Source: JAMOAD01 sp023621955
GTDB lineage: Bacteria > Acidobacteriota > Aminicenantia > JAMOAD01
Assembly: GCA_035403085.1 (NCBI GenBank)
Contig: DAONEM010000035.1
Span: forward strand, 1-21,349
Reading direction: 5' to 3'
Length of the DNA: 21,349 bases
Positions within the stretch are counted from its first letter, which is position 1, and every line of letters starts with the position of its first letter. The notes beneath the pieces were generated by a model. It searched no databases. It was given only the letters and a program-made list of their open reading frames with translations, and was not told the DNA's origin. Of this stretch, positions 14,797 to 21,349 are shown in pieces. A program made the translations under genes and the position numbers.

Positions 14797-16698
14797 TCAG
14801 AACATCCCCAGAGTCTGCATCCTTTGAAGGACCACATCCCTTGGGGAGCCAAGGCCCTTGGCGATCTCCTGGACGCTCTTCCCCTGGAGGTAAAGGTCCA
14901 CAAGCTCCTGGTCCGTGAAGTTCCCGTGAGACCTGGAAGCTCCCTTTTTCACCGGCGCAGCCCTCTTGCGGGGGGGAGTCCCCTTGAAGAAGGACCCCTC
15001 TCTCCGTTCCTCCCTCGCGGGAAGGCTCTCCTCGGCGTGGCCCCTCTTCTCCTTCCAGGGGCGAAGGGTACGCACCGCTGAGGAGGGCTCCACTCCTTGG
15101 GGAAGGAGGTTCTCGGGGATATAGAGTCGATGCCTGGCCCGAGTTACCGCCACGTAGAGGAGGTTGATCTCCTCTCTCAGACGGGCCTGCACCGCCGGCT
15201 CCAGCTCCTTCCCTTTGCCGGTGATCGCCATCAGCCTCTCTTCAGTCATGAAATCCTCGGCCAAATGGACCTCATCGTACTCCATCCCCTTGGCCCGATG
15301 GACCGTTGAGAAGATGTACTCCGCCCGCTCCTTCTCTTGGTCCCCCACATGTTTGTCTTTCAGGCTCCGGAGAATCCCGGGGATCCCGTTGCCATACTTC
15401 TTGACGATCTCCACCATGAGGGCGAGTTCGATCTCTCCGGTCATGGAGATGTACTCCTCCAGCTCCGCCAGGTCCCTCATCCTCTTGATGACGGGGTCAT
15501 GAACCGCGCTCGGCTTGCCGTTGAAAAGGCTCAGCACATCGTAGAGGGAGGCCCCCTCCTCGGCGTAGGTATAGGAGTGGATGTTCCCCTCGAAGTAGAG
15601 ACGGCTCAGGCACCGCTCCTCCAAGTAGTCGATGGCCTTCAGGAGCAGACCCAGGTTGGTCCTTGCCAAGACGGCCTTTACCCCGCCGTTCCCTCCCGTC
15701 CCCCTCCCCCTGATCGAAGGGGGTTTGAAAAAACCAAGGTAGGACTTCTCTTTCAGAACCTCTACGGCCAGGTCGGCGATCTCCTGGGGGAAACGGAAGC
15801 TCGTGGAGAGTGAGTAAGGCGTATAGTCAAGGCCCTCCAAGGAGTTGACCGCATAACGCCACCCGTAGATCTGTTGGTTCGTGTCCCCCACGACGACCTT
15901 GACACCCTTCTGCTTTTGAAAAACCCCGAGCATGGCACCGGAAGCGTCCTGAGCCTCATCGAAGAGGAGGATGTCGTAGCCGAGGCTCGGAGAATCGAGG
16001 TGGAACTTCTTCAGATAGAAGTCGTGGGTAACCTCGATCTCCCCCTTCTCCATCAGGGAGAGAAAGCGTTGGGCGTATTCGAAGACGGCCTCCTGATAAA
16101 ACTTGAAGAACCAGACCGACTCCTCCTCGAGCCCGGAGCGGTAGTCGCACTCCCGAAGGGTGGCCTTTTCGCTGTTGCAGAAGCAGGCCGTCAACCGTCT
16201 CACATGGTTGGCGACAATGAGCTCCCAGTGCCTCTCCCTTCCGCCCTTGATCTTGAGAAGTTCCGCGATTTCCTGGCTCCTGTAGCCTTGGCTACGCACC
16301 TTGTATCGGTAGAGGGGAATCGTATGACCGTAGGCCAGGGAGTGGGCCGTCTCAACCTTCACGTTATCGAGGCCCTCTTGGAGAAATTTTCGTTTCGCCT
16401 CCTCCTTAACCGATTTGTTGAAGGCGATGTAGAGAATTTTTGCCGTTCTCTCCCTGCTCTTGGCGTACTCGATCACCGTAGTTGTCTTTCCAGAGCCGGC
16501 GACGGCGTTGATCTTGATGTCCCCCCGGGAGGCGACAACCGCCGCTTGTTCCTCCGTGAGAACCAGAGGGCTCTCCTCCTGGGCAATCTTCTCTTCCTTC
16601 ACCGGGAGCGCCCTTTCCTGAGGAGCCTCCCCCCAGAGGCTTCTCATCCTGGAGACGACCTCCTCCCTGGATGCCTTTTCTCCCCCTCGTTTTTCCAT
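14797..16698 (-). CDS. UvrD/Rep-type superfamily 1 DNA helicase
   Basis: A 633-residue ATP-dependent 3'-5' helicase. Motifs: LTEEQAAVV (Q motif, 47-55), AVAGSGKTTT (Walker A, Lys71), LLFDEAQD (Walker B, 244-251), VVGDTNQQIYGWR (III), LSTSFRFP (IV), STVHRAKGMEYDEVHL (V) and LLYVAVTRARHRLY (VI). It is shorter than UvrD/PcrA and looks closer to the FBH1-like or stand-alone group. The final ~35 residues (DQELVDLYLQGKSVQEIAKGLG) form a helix-turn-helix-like module. There is no SD at ATG 16698, but a canonical promoter ends 5 nt upstream, so translation is probably leaderless. An internal ATG at 16647 behind GGAGG is an alternative start. No nuclease partner is adjacent, so a defence role is not supported. 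Confidence 0.9.
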   Translation of the reverse strand: MEKRGGEKASREEVVSRMRSLWGEAPQERALPVKEEKIAQEESPLVLTEEQAAVVASRGDIKINAVAGSGKTTTVIEYAKSRERTAKILYIAFNKSVKEEAKRKFLQEGLDNVKVETAHSLAYGHTIPLYRYKVRSQGYRSQEIAELLKIKGGRERHWELIVANHVRRLTACFCNSEKATLRECDYRSGLEEESVWFFKFYQEAVFEYAQRFLSLMEKGEIEVTHDFYLKKFHLDSPSLGYDILLFDEAQDASGAMLGVFQKQKGVKVVVGDTNQQIYGWRYAVNSLEGLDYTPYSLSTSFRFPQEIADLAVEVLKEKSYLGFFKPPSIRGRGTGGNGGVKAVLARTNLGLLLKAIDYLEERCLSRLYFEGNIHSYTYAEEGASLYDVLSLFNGKPSAVHDPVIKRMRDLAELEEYISMTGEIELALMVEIVKKYGNGIPGILRSLKDKHVGDQEKERAEYIFSTVHRAKGMEYDEVHLAEDFMTEERLMAITGKGKELEPAVQARLREEINLLYVAVTRARHRLYIPENLLPQGVEPSSAVRTLRPWKEKRGHAEESLPAREERREGSFFKGTPPRKRAAPVKKGASRSHGNFTDQELVDLYLQGKSVQEIAKGLGSPRDVVLQRMQTLGMF

Positions 16699-16703
16699 CG
16701 GCT

Positions 16704-16732
16704 ACTTTAGCCCAACCTTCCGGGAGAGTCAA
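16704..16732 (-). promoter_or_regulatory. Promoter of the UvrD-type helicase gene
   Basis: TTGACT (16727-16732), 17-nt spacer, TAAAGT (16704-16709). Only 5 nt lie between the -10 and the ATG at 16698, placing the predicted transcription start at the initiation codon. Confidence 0.7.
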
Positions 16733-16742
16733 AGGCCATGAG

Positions 16743-16759
16743 CCCCTGAAATTCAGGGG
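16743..16759. promoter_or_regulatory. 17-bp perfect palindrome upstream of the helicase promoter
   Basis: CCCCTGAA-A-TTCAGGGG, centred about 54 bp upstream of the predicted helicase start, a usual activator position. No T-run follows on either strand, so it is not a terminator. Confidence 0.5.
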
Positions 16760-17170
16760 AAACAAAGAAAAATGGAGGCAGGTCAAGAGCAACGGCCCGG
16801 AGGAAGCACCCTCCCCTGAGCCCTCCCGGAAGCTCTTCCGTTTATCCTAGGAACACTCCTTTTTTCTTCACAGACAAAGGGGTTTCGCAACCTCTCGGCT
16901 CCCACGTCCCTTTTGAAGAGATTCCGTCGGGAGGATTCCCCCTTTATCTCCTCCCTTTCATGCACTCTTTTGGGGAAGGGCATGAACAGAGAGGGAAGCC
17001 CCGAGGCTTGCCGCGGAAGAAAAACAACTTTTTCTCTACCCAAAACCTTGGTTTAGTTGCTCTTTCCCACACATCCTGGTTTTTCAGAGGAACACGGCCA
17101 GACCGTCTCATCCCTTAGAATCTCCATAGAAGAGCTTGCCAAGGCGTTTTCGGCATCTTTTTTCTCTTGT
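16760..17170. other. Noncoding spacer between the helicase gene and tetR
   Basis: I see no gene. It contains two further inverted repeats: CGGAAG-ct-CTTCCG (16827-16840), and TTCATGC/GCATGAA (16957-16963 and 16980-16986) with a 16-nt loop. A GGTTTAG at 17050-17056 matches the right half of the tetR operator candidate. Confidence 0.5.
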
Positions 17171-17199
17171 TTGACAAGCCTTTTTCTCCCTGTTATATT
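17171..17199 (+). promoter_or_regulatory. Strong promoter of the tetR-efflux operon
   Basis: TTGACA (17171-17176), 17-nt spacer, TATATT (17194-17199). It is the closest to consensus in the window. The predicted start is at about 17206. Confidence 0.85.
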
Positions 17200-17205
17200 C
17201 CTCGC

Positions 17206-17301
17206 ATGACTAAACTCTGTGGTTTAGCTTCTGAACTTTTTGGTATGCGCACTGAGGCCAGCGCTATAAGAGCTTCTGGAGCGATTCTCGACCGGCCATG
17301 A
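17206..17301 (+). CDS. Possible 31-codon leader ORF overlapping the tetR start
   Basis: The ATG at 17206 falls on the predicted +1 of the operon promoter. The frame runs 31 codons (starting MTKLCGLASELF) and stops at TGA 17299-17301, overlapping the tetR ATG as ATGA. A second in-frame ATG is at 17245. There is no SD, so it would be a leaderless leader peptide coupled to tetR, which also lacks an SD. Its codons (TTA, CTT, TTT, TCT) are more AT-rich than those of neighbouring genes, which argues against it being an old gene. I do not recognise the peptide. Confidence 0.4.
   Translation: MTKLCGLASELFGMRTEASAIRASGAILDRP
17210..17227 (+). promoter_or_regulatory. Operator-like inverted repeat for the TetR regulator
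   Basis: CTAAAC-TCTGTG-GTTTAG, a perfect 6+6 inverted repeat from about +5 to +22 relative to the predicted start. This is an effective position for repression of tetR and the pump genes. Confidence 0.6.
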
Positions 17302-18107
17302 CGGACAAAAACCCCGTCTCCACAGATCTGGACGATCTGAGAACCAAACGGGAGCTCCTCCGCCGCGAGGAGATCTACCGCTCCATCCTTCTCGCCGCGG
17401 AGAAGGTTCTCCTCGCCAAAGGGTACACGGCCATGACCATGGACGATGTCGCCCGGGAGGCCTGCCTCTCCAAGGCCACCCTCTACAAGTACATCGACAG
17501 CAAGTACATGATTCTCTTCGAGATCATCTCCCGCTACCTGGACGACCAGGAGGAGATGGTCCGGCAGATCGTCGCCACAAAGAAGAGAAACTCCGAGAAA
17601 CTCCGGTCGATCATCTCCGAGGTTGTCAACTTCCATCGTGCTAAAAGCAACATCGGGCGTATCATGATGATGGACGAATCGACCTCCAAGTTCCTTCGCC
17701 TCATCTACGAGAACGACGGGAAAGCCGAAAGCATCGTTTTTCAAAAGAATCTCTCCCTCCTCAAAGAAAAGCATCTGCTCGTGGTGAAGTTGATCGCCGG
17801 CATCATTGAGAAGGGTGTCGCCGCCGGAGAATTCCGGCCGGTTCACCCCATGGAGACGGTCTTCTTTCTGGAGGCACTCCTCTCCGGGATCAACCAGGCC
17901 CGTTTCTGGGAAAAACAAAAGATCGCCCTCCTGGAGGGAGAACTATCCGAAAAGATTTTCGTATTCGTCTATTCGAGTCTAAGCGTACAGAGGGAGACCC
18001 CCTTTAACGATACAGTTCAAAAAGCTTATGGATGCTCCCGCAGAGGGGCGAAAGGAGTCAGAGAATGCAAGACAAGAACCGCTGTCAAGACCACTTCCAA
18101 GCGCTGA
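17298..18107 (+). CDS. TetR/AcrR-family transcriptional regulator
   Basis: A 269-residue regulator. The N-terminal DNA-binding domain reads IYRSILLAAEKVLLAKGYTAMTMDDVAREACLSKATLYKYI, with the helix-turn-helix at about residues 45-67. The C-terminal ligand-binding helices are variable, as usual. It is longer than the typical ~200 residues because of a basic tail of about 38 residues after VYSSLSVQ, which overlaps the adaptor gene by 43 nt. No SD is present; initiation may be coupled to the preceding short ORF. It probably represses its own operon with the adaptor and RND pump, responding to a pump substrate. Unlike classic acrR, it lies upstream in the same direction as the pump genes. Confidence 0.93.
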   Translation: MTDKNPVSTDLDDLRTKRELLRREEIYRSILLAAEKVLLAKGYTAMTMDDVAREACLSKATLYKYIDSKYMILFEIISRYLDDQEEMVRQIVATKKRNSEKLRSIISEVVNFHRAKSNIGRIMMMDESTSKFLRLIYENDGKAESIVFQKNLSLLKEKHLLVVKLIAGIIEKGVAAGEFRPVHPMETVFFLEALLSGINQARFWEKQKIALLEGELSEKIFVFVYSSLSVQRETPFNDTVQKAYGCSRRGAKGVRECKTRTAVKTTSKR

Positions 18108-19279
18108 GCTTCTCTTCCGGAGAGAAGAACTACGGTTTTTTTAAACGTTGGTCCCGCTGTCTGGCCGGATTCGGCGTCATGGCCATCATCGTTTCGGCCG
18201 CCGCCTGTAAGACCGCGCCCCCGCCCCAACAGACCCCTGAAGTAGGCGTCGTCACCGTCGCTCCCGAACGCACGGTGCTGACGGCAGAACTTCCCGGCCG
18301 CACATCGTCTTTCCTGGTTGCCGAAATCCGCCCCCAGGTCAACGGAATCATTCAGAAACGTCTCTTCACCGAAGGAGCCGACGTCAACGCGGGAACGACT
18401 CTCTACCAGATCGATCCGGCTCCCTATAAAGCCGCTTATGAACAGGCGAAAGCCGCCTTGGCGGTAGCCGAAGCCAAAGTCCCCTCCGCCCGTGCCCGGG
18501 CCGACCGCTTCCAGAAACTCGTCGCCATCAAGGCTGTAGGCGAGCAGGATTATGACGATGCCGTAACCGCGCTCAAGTCTGCTGAGGCCGGCGTCGCCTC
18601 CGCCAAAGCCGCCATGGAGAACGCCCGGATCAACCTCGAATACACGCCCATCAAGTCCCCCATCTCCGGCCGCATCGGCCGTTCCAGCGTCACCGTGGGG
18701 GCTCTGGTCAACGCCTACCAAGGAGCACCTCTGGCGGTAGTGCAACAGATGGACCCCATCTACGTTGACTTGATCCAATCCAGCGCCGAAGTTCTCCGCC
18801 TCCAGCAGAAGATCAAGAGCGGCCGTCTGAAGCACGACAAAACCGCCTGGAACAAGGTGAAGCTACTCCTTGAGGATGGAACCCCCTACAGTCACGACGG
18901 CACCCTCCAGTTCCGTGACGTCACCGTTGATCCGACCACAGGTTCCGTAACCCTCCGGGCCGTCTTCCCCAACCCCGACAAGATTCTTCTCCCGGGGACC
19001 TTCGTTCGGGCAATCGTGGAAGAAGGGGTGAACGAAAACGCCCTCTTCGTTCCTCAGCAAGGAGTCACACGGGATACAAAGGGGAATCCCACCGCCATGG
19101 TCGTGAACAAAGAGGGCAAGGTTGAAGTCAGGCTCCTCGAAGTGGACCGGGCCATCGGCGACAAATGGCTTGTCACCAAAGGCCTCGTAGCCGGAGACCG
19201 GGTGATCGTCGAGGGAATCCTCAGGGTAAGACCCGGCGCTTCCGTGAAGGTTGTCTCCGTTGACGCCGTTAAAGAGTGA
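18065..19279 (+). CDS. RND efflux periplasmic adaptor (membrane fusion protein, AcrA/MexA-like)
   Basis: A 404-residue adaptor bridging the RND pump to an outer-membrane channel. After a hydrophobic stretch a lipobox-like VSAAAC ends at Cys48, so it is probably a lipoprotein of the inner membrane facing the periplasm. Following elements: TAELPGRTSSFLVAEIRPQVNGII (beta-barrel and lipoyl), DPAPYKAAYEQAKAAL with a coiled-coil hairpin rich in Ala/Lys/Glu (~120-190), YTPIKSPISGRIGRSSVTVGALV (second lipoyl half), then PNPDKILLPGTFVRA and GDRVIVEGILRVRPGASV. The ATG at 18065 has AGGAGT upstream, inside the tetR tail. It is followed 60 nt later by the pump gene. Confidence is high in class, none in substrate. 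Confidence 0.95.
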   Translation: MQDKNRCQDHFQALSFSSGEKNYGFFKRWSRCLAGFGVMAIIVSAAACKTAPPPQQTPEVGVVTVAPERTVLTAELPGRTSSFLVAEIRPQVNGIIQKRLFTEGADVNAGTTLYQIDPAPYKAAYEQAKAALAVAEAKVPSARARADRFQKLVAIKAVGEQDYDDAVTALKSAEAGVASAKAAMENARINLEYTPIKSPISGRIGRSSVTVGALVNAYQGAPLAVVQQMDPIYVDLIQSSAEVLRLQQKIKSGRLKHDKTAWNKVKLLLEDGTPYSHDGTLQFRDVTVDPTTGSVTLRAVFPNPDKILLPGTFVRAIVEEGVNENALFVPQQGVTRDTKGNPTAMVVNKEGKVEVRLLEVDRAIGDKWLVTKGLVAGDRVIVEGILRVRPGASVKVVSVDAVKE

Positions 19280-19339
19280 CGGCGGAAAGAGCCAAACCTT
19301 GAGGAACATCGCGCTAAATCGAATCTACGGAGGCCCAAG

Positions 19340-21349
19340 ATGATATCGAAATTCTTTTTAAACCGCCCGGTCTTTGCCTGGGTCATAGCCATTGTCATGA
19401 TGGCGGCCGGCGTCTTTGCGATTGTCACATTACCTGTCTCACAGTACCCTCCCATCGCCCCGCCGTCGATCTCCATCTCCGCTTTTTACCCGGGAGCCTC
19501 GGCGGAGACCGTTGAAAACAGCGTCACCCAGATCATCGAACAGAAGATGACGGGTTTCGATAAACTTCTCTACATGTCTGCCACAAGCGACTCCGCAGGC
19601 GCTTCCCGGATAGAGATGACCTTCGCCCCAGGAACCGATCCCGATCTCGCCTGGGCCCAGGTTCAGAACAAGCTTCAGTTGGCCATGGCCAACCTGCCTT
19701 CGGTCATTCAGAGCCAGGGTGTCACGGTCAGCAAATCCACGAAGAACTACCTCCTCATCGTCGGCCTGATCTCGGAAGATGGCAGCATGAGGGGGATCGA
19801 CCTACAGGACTACGCCAAGTCCAACCTGGAGAAGGTCATCTCCCGGGTCCCCGGCGTGGGAGAGGCAGAGGTCTTCGGTTCCGAGTACGCCATGCGGGTC
19901 TGGCTTAACCCGGACAAGCTGAACGACTACCAAATGACCGTTCAGGACGTCATCACCGCCCTGAGGGCATACAACGTCGAAGTCTCCGCCGGTCAGTTCG
20001 GAGGGGCTCCGGCCCAGCCGGGTCAGCGCCTGAACGCGTCGATCATCGTTCAAAGCATGCTGCAGACCCCCGATCAGTTCGCCAACATTCCCCTGCGCAC
20101 CAACCCCAACGGATCGATCGTACGGATCAAGGACGTCGGAAGAACCGAACTGGGCTCCTCCACCTACGACATCGACGTCATGCAGAACGGAAAGTTTTCC
20201 ACGGGGCTCACCATCCGTCAGGCCGCCGGCGCCAACGCCTTGGACACGGCCAACGCGGTCAAGAAAAAACTCGAGGAGATGAGCGCCTTCTTCCCACACG
20301 GGATGAAGATCCTCTACCCCAACGACACGACCCCCTTTATCACCGTCTCCATCAACGAAGTCATCAAAACCCTCATCATCGCCGTCTTTCTGGTCTTCAT
20401 GATCATGTGGCTCTTCCTGGGCAACCTCAGAGCCACACTGGTTCCCACCATCGCCGTTCCTGTTGTTCTCATGGGAACCTTCGCCATGTTGAGCTTCTTC
20501 GGTTTCTCCATCAACATGCTGACCATGTTCGCCATGGTCATGGCCATCGGTCTCCTGGTCGACGACGCTATCGTCGTTGTTGAAAACGTCGAACGAATCA
20601 TGAGCGAGGAGGGGTTGTCGCCTCGAGAGGCGACGGCCAAATCCATGGAAGAGATCACCAGCGCCCTGGTCGGAATCGGCCTCGTCCTCTCAGCGGTCTT
20701 CGGCCCCATGGCCTTCTTCCCGGGTTCGACCGGGGTCATCTACAAGCAATTCTCCATCACCATCATCTCCTCCATGTTGCTCTCCGTGGTCGTGGCCTTG
20801 ATCCTGACGCCTGTGCTCTGCGCCTCCCTTCTCAAACCGGTTGCCGCGGGGCACGAACCCGCAGAAACCGCCGCCCCGTTCCTACGGCCCTTCTTCCGTT
20901 GGTTCGACCACTACTTCTTCCGTCTTCGGGACGCCTATACCCGACTGGTCGGACGAACCCTCTCGAAGAAGAGACGCTACGTGGCGATCTTTGTCCTGAT
21001 CGTCGTGCTCATGGGTTTTCTCTTCATGAGAATGCCCTCCGCCTATCTCCCCGATGAGGATCAGGGATCCCTTCTCGCCCAATTCTCCTTACCGAAAGGG
21101 TCCACCCTGGAACAGACAAAGAAGATCTCCGACGAGGTCCAAAGCTACTTCAAAAAGAATGAAAAAGAGGCCGTCGATACGGTCATGTCCATCTCCGGCA
21201 TGGGTTTCTCCGGAAGGGGACAGAACGTAGGGATGGTCTTTATCAAGTTGAAAGACTGGAAGCTCAGAGATAAACCGGAGCTGAGGGTCAAGGCCGTCGC
21301 CGCCAGGGCCACCGCGGCTCTTTCCAAGATCCGGAACGCCGCGGTCTTT
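19340..21349 (+). CDS. RND multidrug efflux pump, AcrB/MexB (HAE1) type (partial, 3' end outside window)
   Basis: 670 codons of a protein usually ~1,040 long. It starts MISKFFLNRPVFAWVIAIV, the classic N-terminal transmembrane helix. QVQNKLQLAM, GVGEAEVFGSEYAMRVWLNP (porter domain), YPNDTTPF, then TM4 GLLVDDAIVVVENVER with the proton-relay pair at Asp408-Asp409, and FSITIISSMLLSVVVALILTP follow. The open end carries SGMGFSGRGQNVGMVF, the switch-loop and binding-pocket region. It aligns over its length with E. coli AcrB with few gaps. The start has GGAGG seven bases upstream. It is third in the tetR operon. The outer-membrane channel gene, if present, would be beyond the edge. Confidence 0.97.
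   Translation, partial: MISKFFLNRPVFAWVIAIVMMAAGVFAIVTLPVSQYPPIAPPSISISAFYPGASAETVENSVTQIIEQKMTGFDKLLYMSATSDSAGASRIEMTFAPGTDPDLAWAQVQNKLQLAMANLPSVIQSQGVTVSKSTKNYLLIVGLISEDGSMRGIDLQDYAKSNLEKVISRVPGVGEAEVFGSEYAMRVWLNPDKLNDYQMTVQDVITALRAYNVEVSAGQFGGAPAQPGQRLNASIIVQSMLQTPDQFANIPLRTNPNGSIVRIKDVGRTELGSSTYDIDVMQNGKFSTGLTIRQAAGANALDTANAVKKKLEEMSAFFPHGMKILYPNDTTPFITVSINEVIKTLIIAVFLVFMIMWLFLGNLRATLVPTIAVPVVLMGTFAMLSFFGFSINMLTMFAMVMAIGLLVDDAIVVVENVERIMSEEGLSPREATAKSMEEITSALVGIGLVLSAVFGPMAFFPGSTGVIYKQFSITIISSMLLSVVVALILTPVLCASLLKPVAAGHEPAETAAPFLRPFFRWFDHYFFRLRDAYTRLVGRTLSKKRRYVAIFVLIVVLMGFLFMRMPSAYLPDEDQGSLLAQFSLPKGSTLEQTKKISDEVQSYFKKNEKEAVDTVMSISGMGFSGRGQNVGMVFIKLKDWKLRDKPELRVKAVAARATAALSKIRNAAVF

Noticed and set aside
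14797..16698. Phage-defence role (Gabija GajB-like) for the helicase
   Set aside because: No GajA-type nuclease or other defence gene is adjacent, and neighbours are unrelated.
16783..17043. 86-codon minus-strand frame in the helicase-tetR spacer
   Set aside because: No SD, no recognisable motif, Arg-rich composition typical of GC-rich chance frames.

Overview
The window is GC-rich chromosomal DNA from a draft assembly, shown by a run of exactly 100 Ns at 1215-1314. The encoded cell has an outer membrane: there is an OmpA-type peptidoglycan-anchored protein and a tetR-adaptor-RND tripartite efflux operon. A cysteine-rich iron-sulfur-type flavoprotein and an antiquitin-type aldehyde dehydrogenase would suit an anaerobic or amino-acid-using lifestyle. 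A diderm anaerobe such as a member of the Synergistota or Spirochaetota is my guess. No rRNA or taxon marker is present, so this is weak inference. I see no IS element, CRISPR array, tRNA or prophage.

Layout. 1-1455 (minus): the 5' part of an ALDH7-type aldehyde dehydrogenase running off the left edge, and a Nif3/DUF34 metal-binding protein cut by the assembly gap. 1592-3342 (plus): a YdeI/OmdA-like protein overlapping arfB (ribosome rescue), then murI (glutamate racemase). 3353-7702 (minus): a probable operon of DEAD-box RNA helicase, typA/bipA and fluC/crcB behind a long leader. 7948-8987 (minus): an iron-sulfur-type flavoprotein and a MarR regulator, overlapping by 4 nt, under a strong promoter that sits inside a 26-bp near-palindrome. 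9072-10974 (minus): upp preceded by an OmpA/discoidin-type envelope protein, with a terminator-like hairpin just ahead of the upp ribosome binding site. 11005-11401: intergenic DNA carrying three copies of GGAGTGTCC. 11402-13144 (plus): a DUF3788 protein and a condensation-superfamily acyltransferase-like protein. 13207-16698 (minus): a DUF3795 cysteine-rich protein, a secreted divergent subtilase and a UvrD-type helicase. 17171-21349 (plus): a consensus promoter, an operator-like palindrome inside a possible 31-codon leader ORF, tetR, a lipoprotein membrane-fusion protein and a truncated AcrB-type pump.

Regulatory architecture is the most informative part. Many genes have strong Shine-Dalgarno (SD) sequences (ALDH, nif3, arfB, DEAD-box gene, flavoprotein, upp, ompA-like, DUF3795, adaptor and RND genes). 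In contrast the UvrD gene, the ORF ahead of tetR and the DUF3788 gene lack an SD and have a -10 hexamer only 5-7 nt before the ATG, the expected geometry of leaderless mRNAs. Two regulator genes (marR, tetR) lie in operons whose promoters carry palindromes fitting autoregulation. I see no large unknown multi-gene system. The best candidates for something undescribed are the upp leader hairpin, the tetR leader ORF, the marR-flavoprotein switch and the DUF3788-acyltransferase pair.
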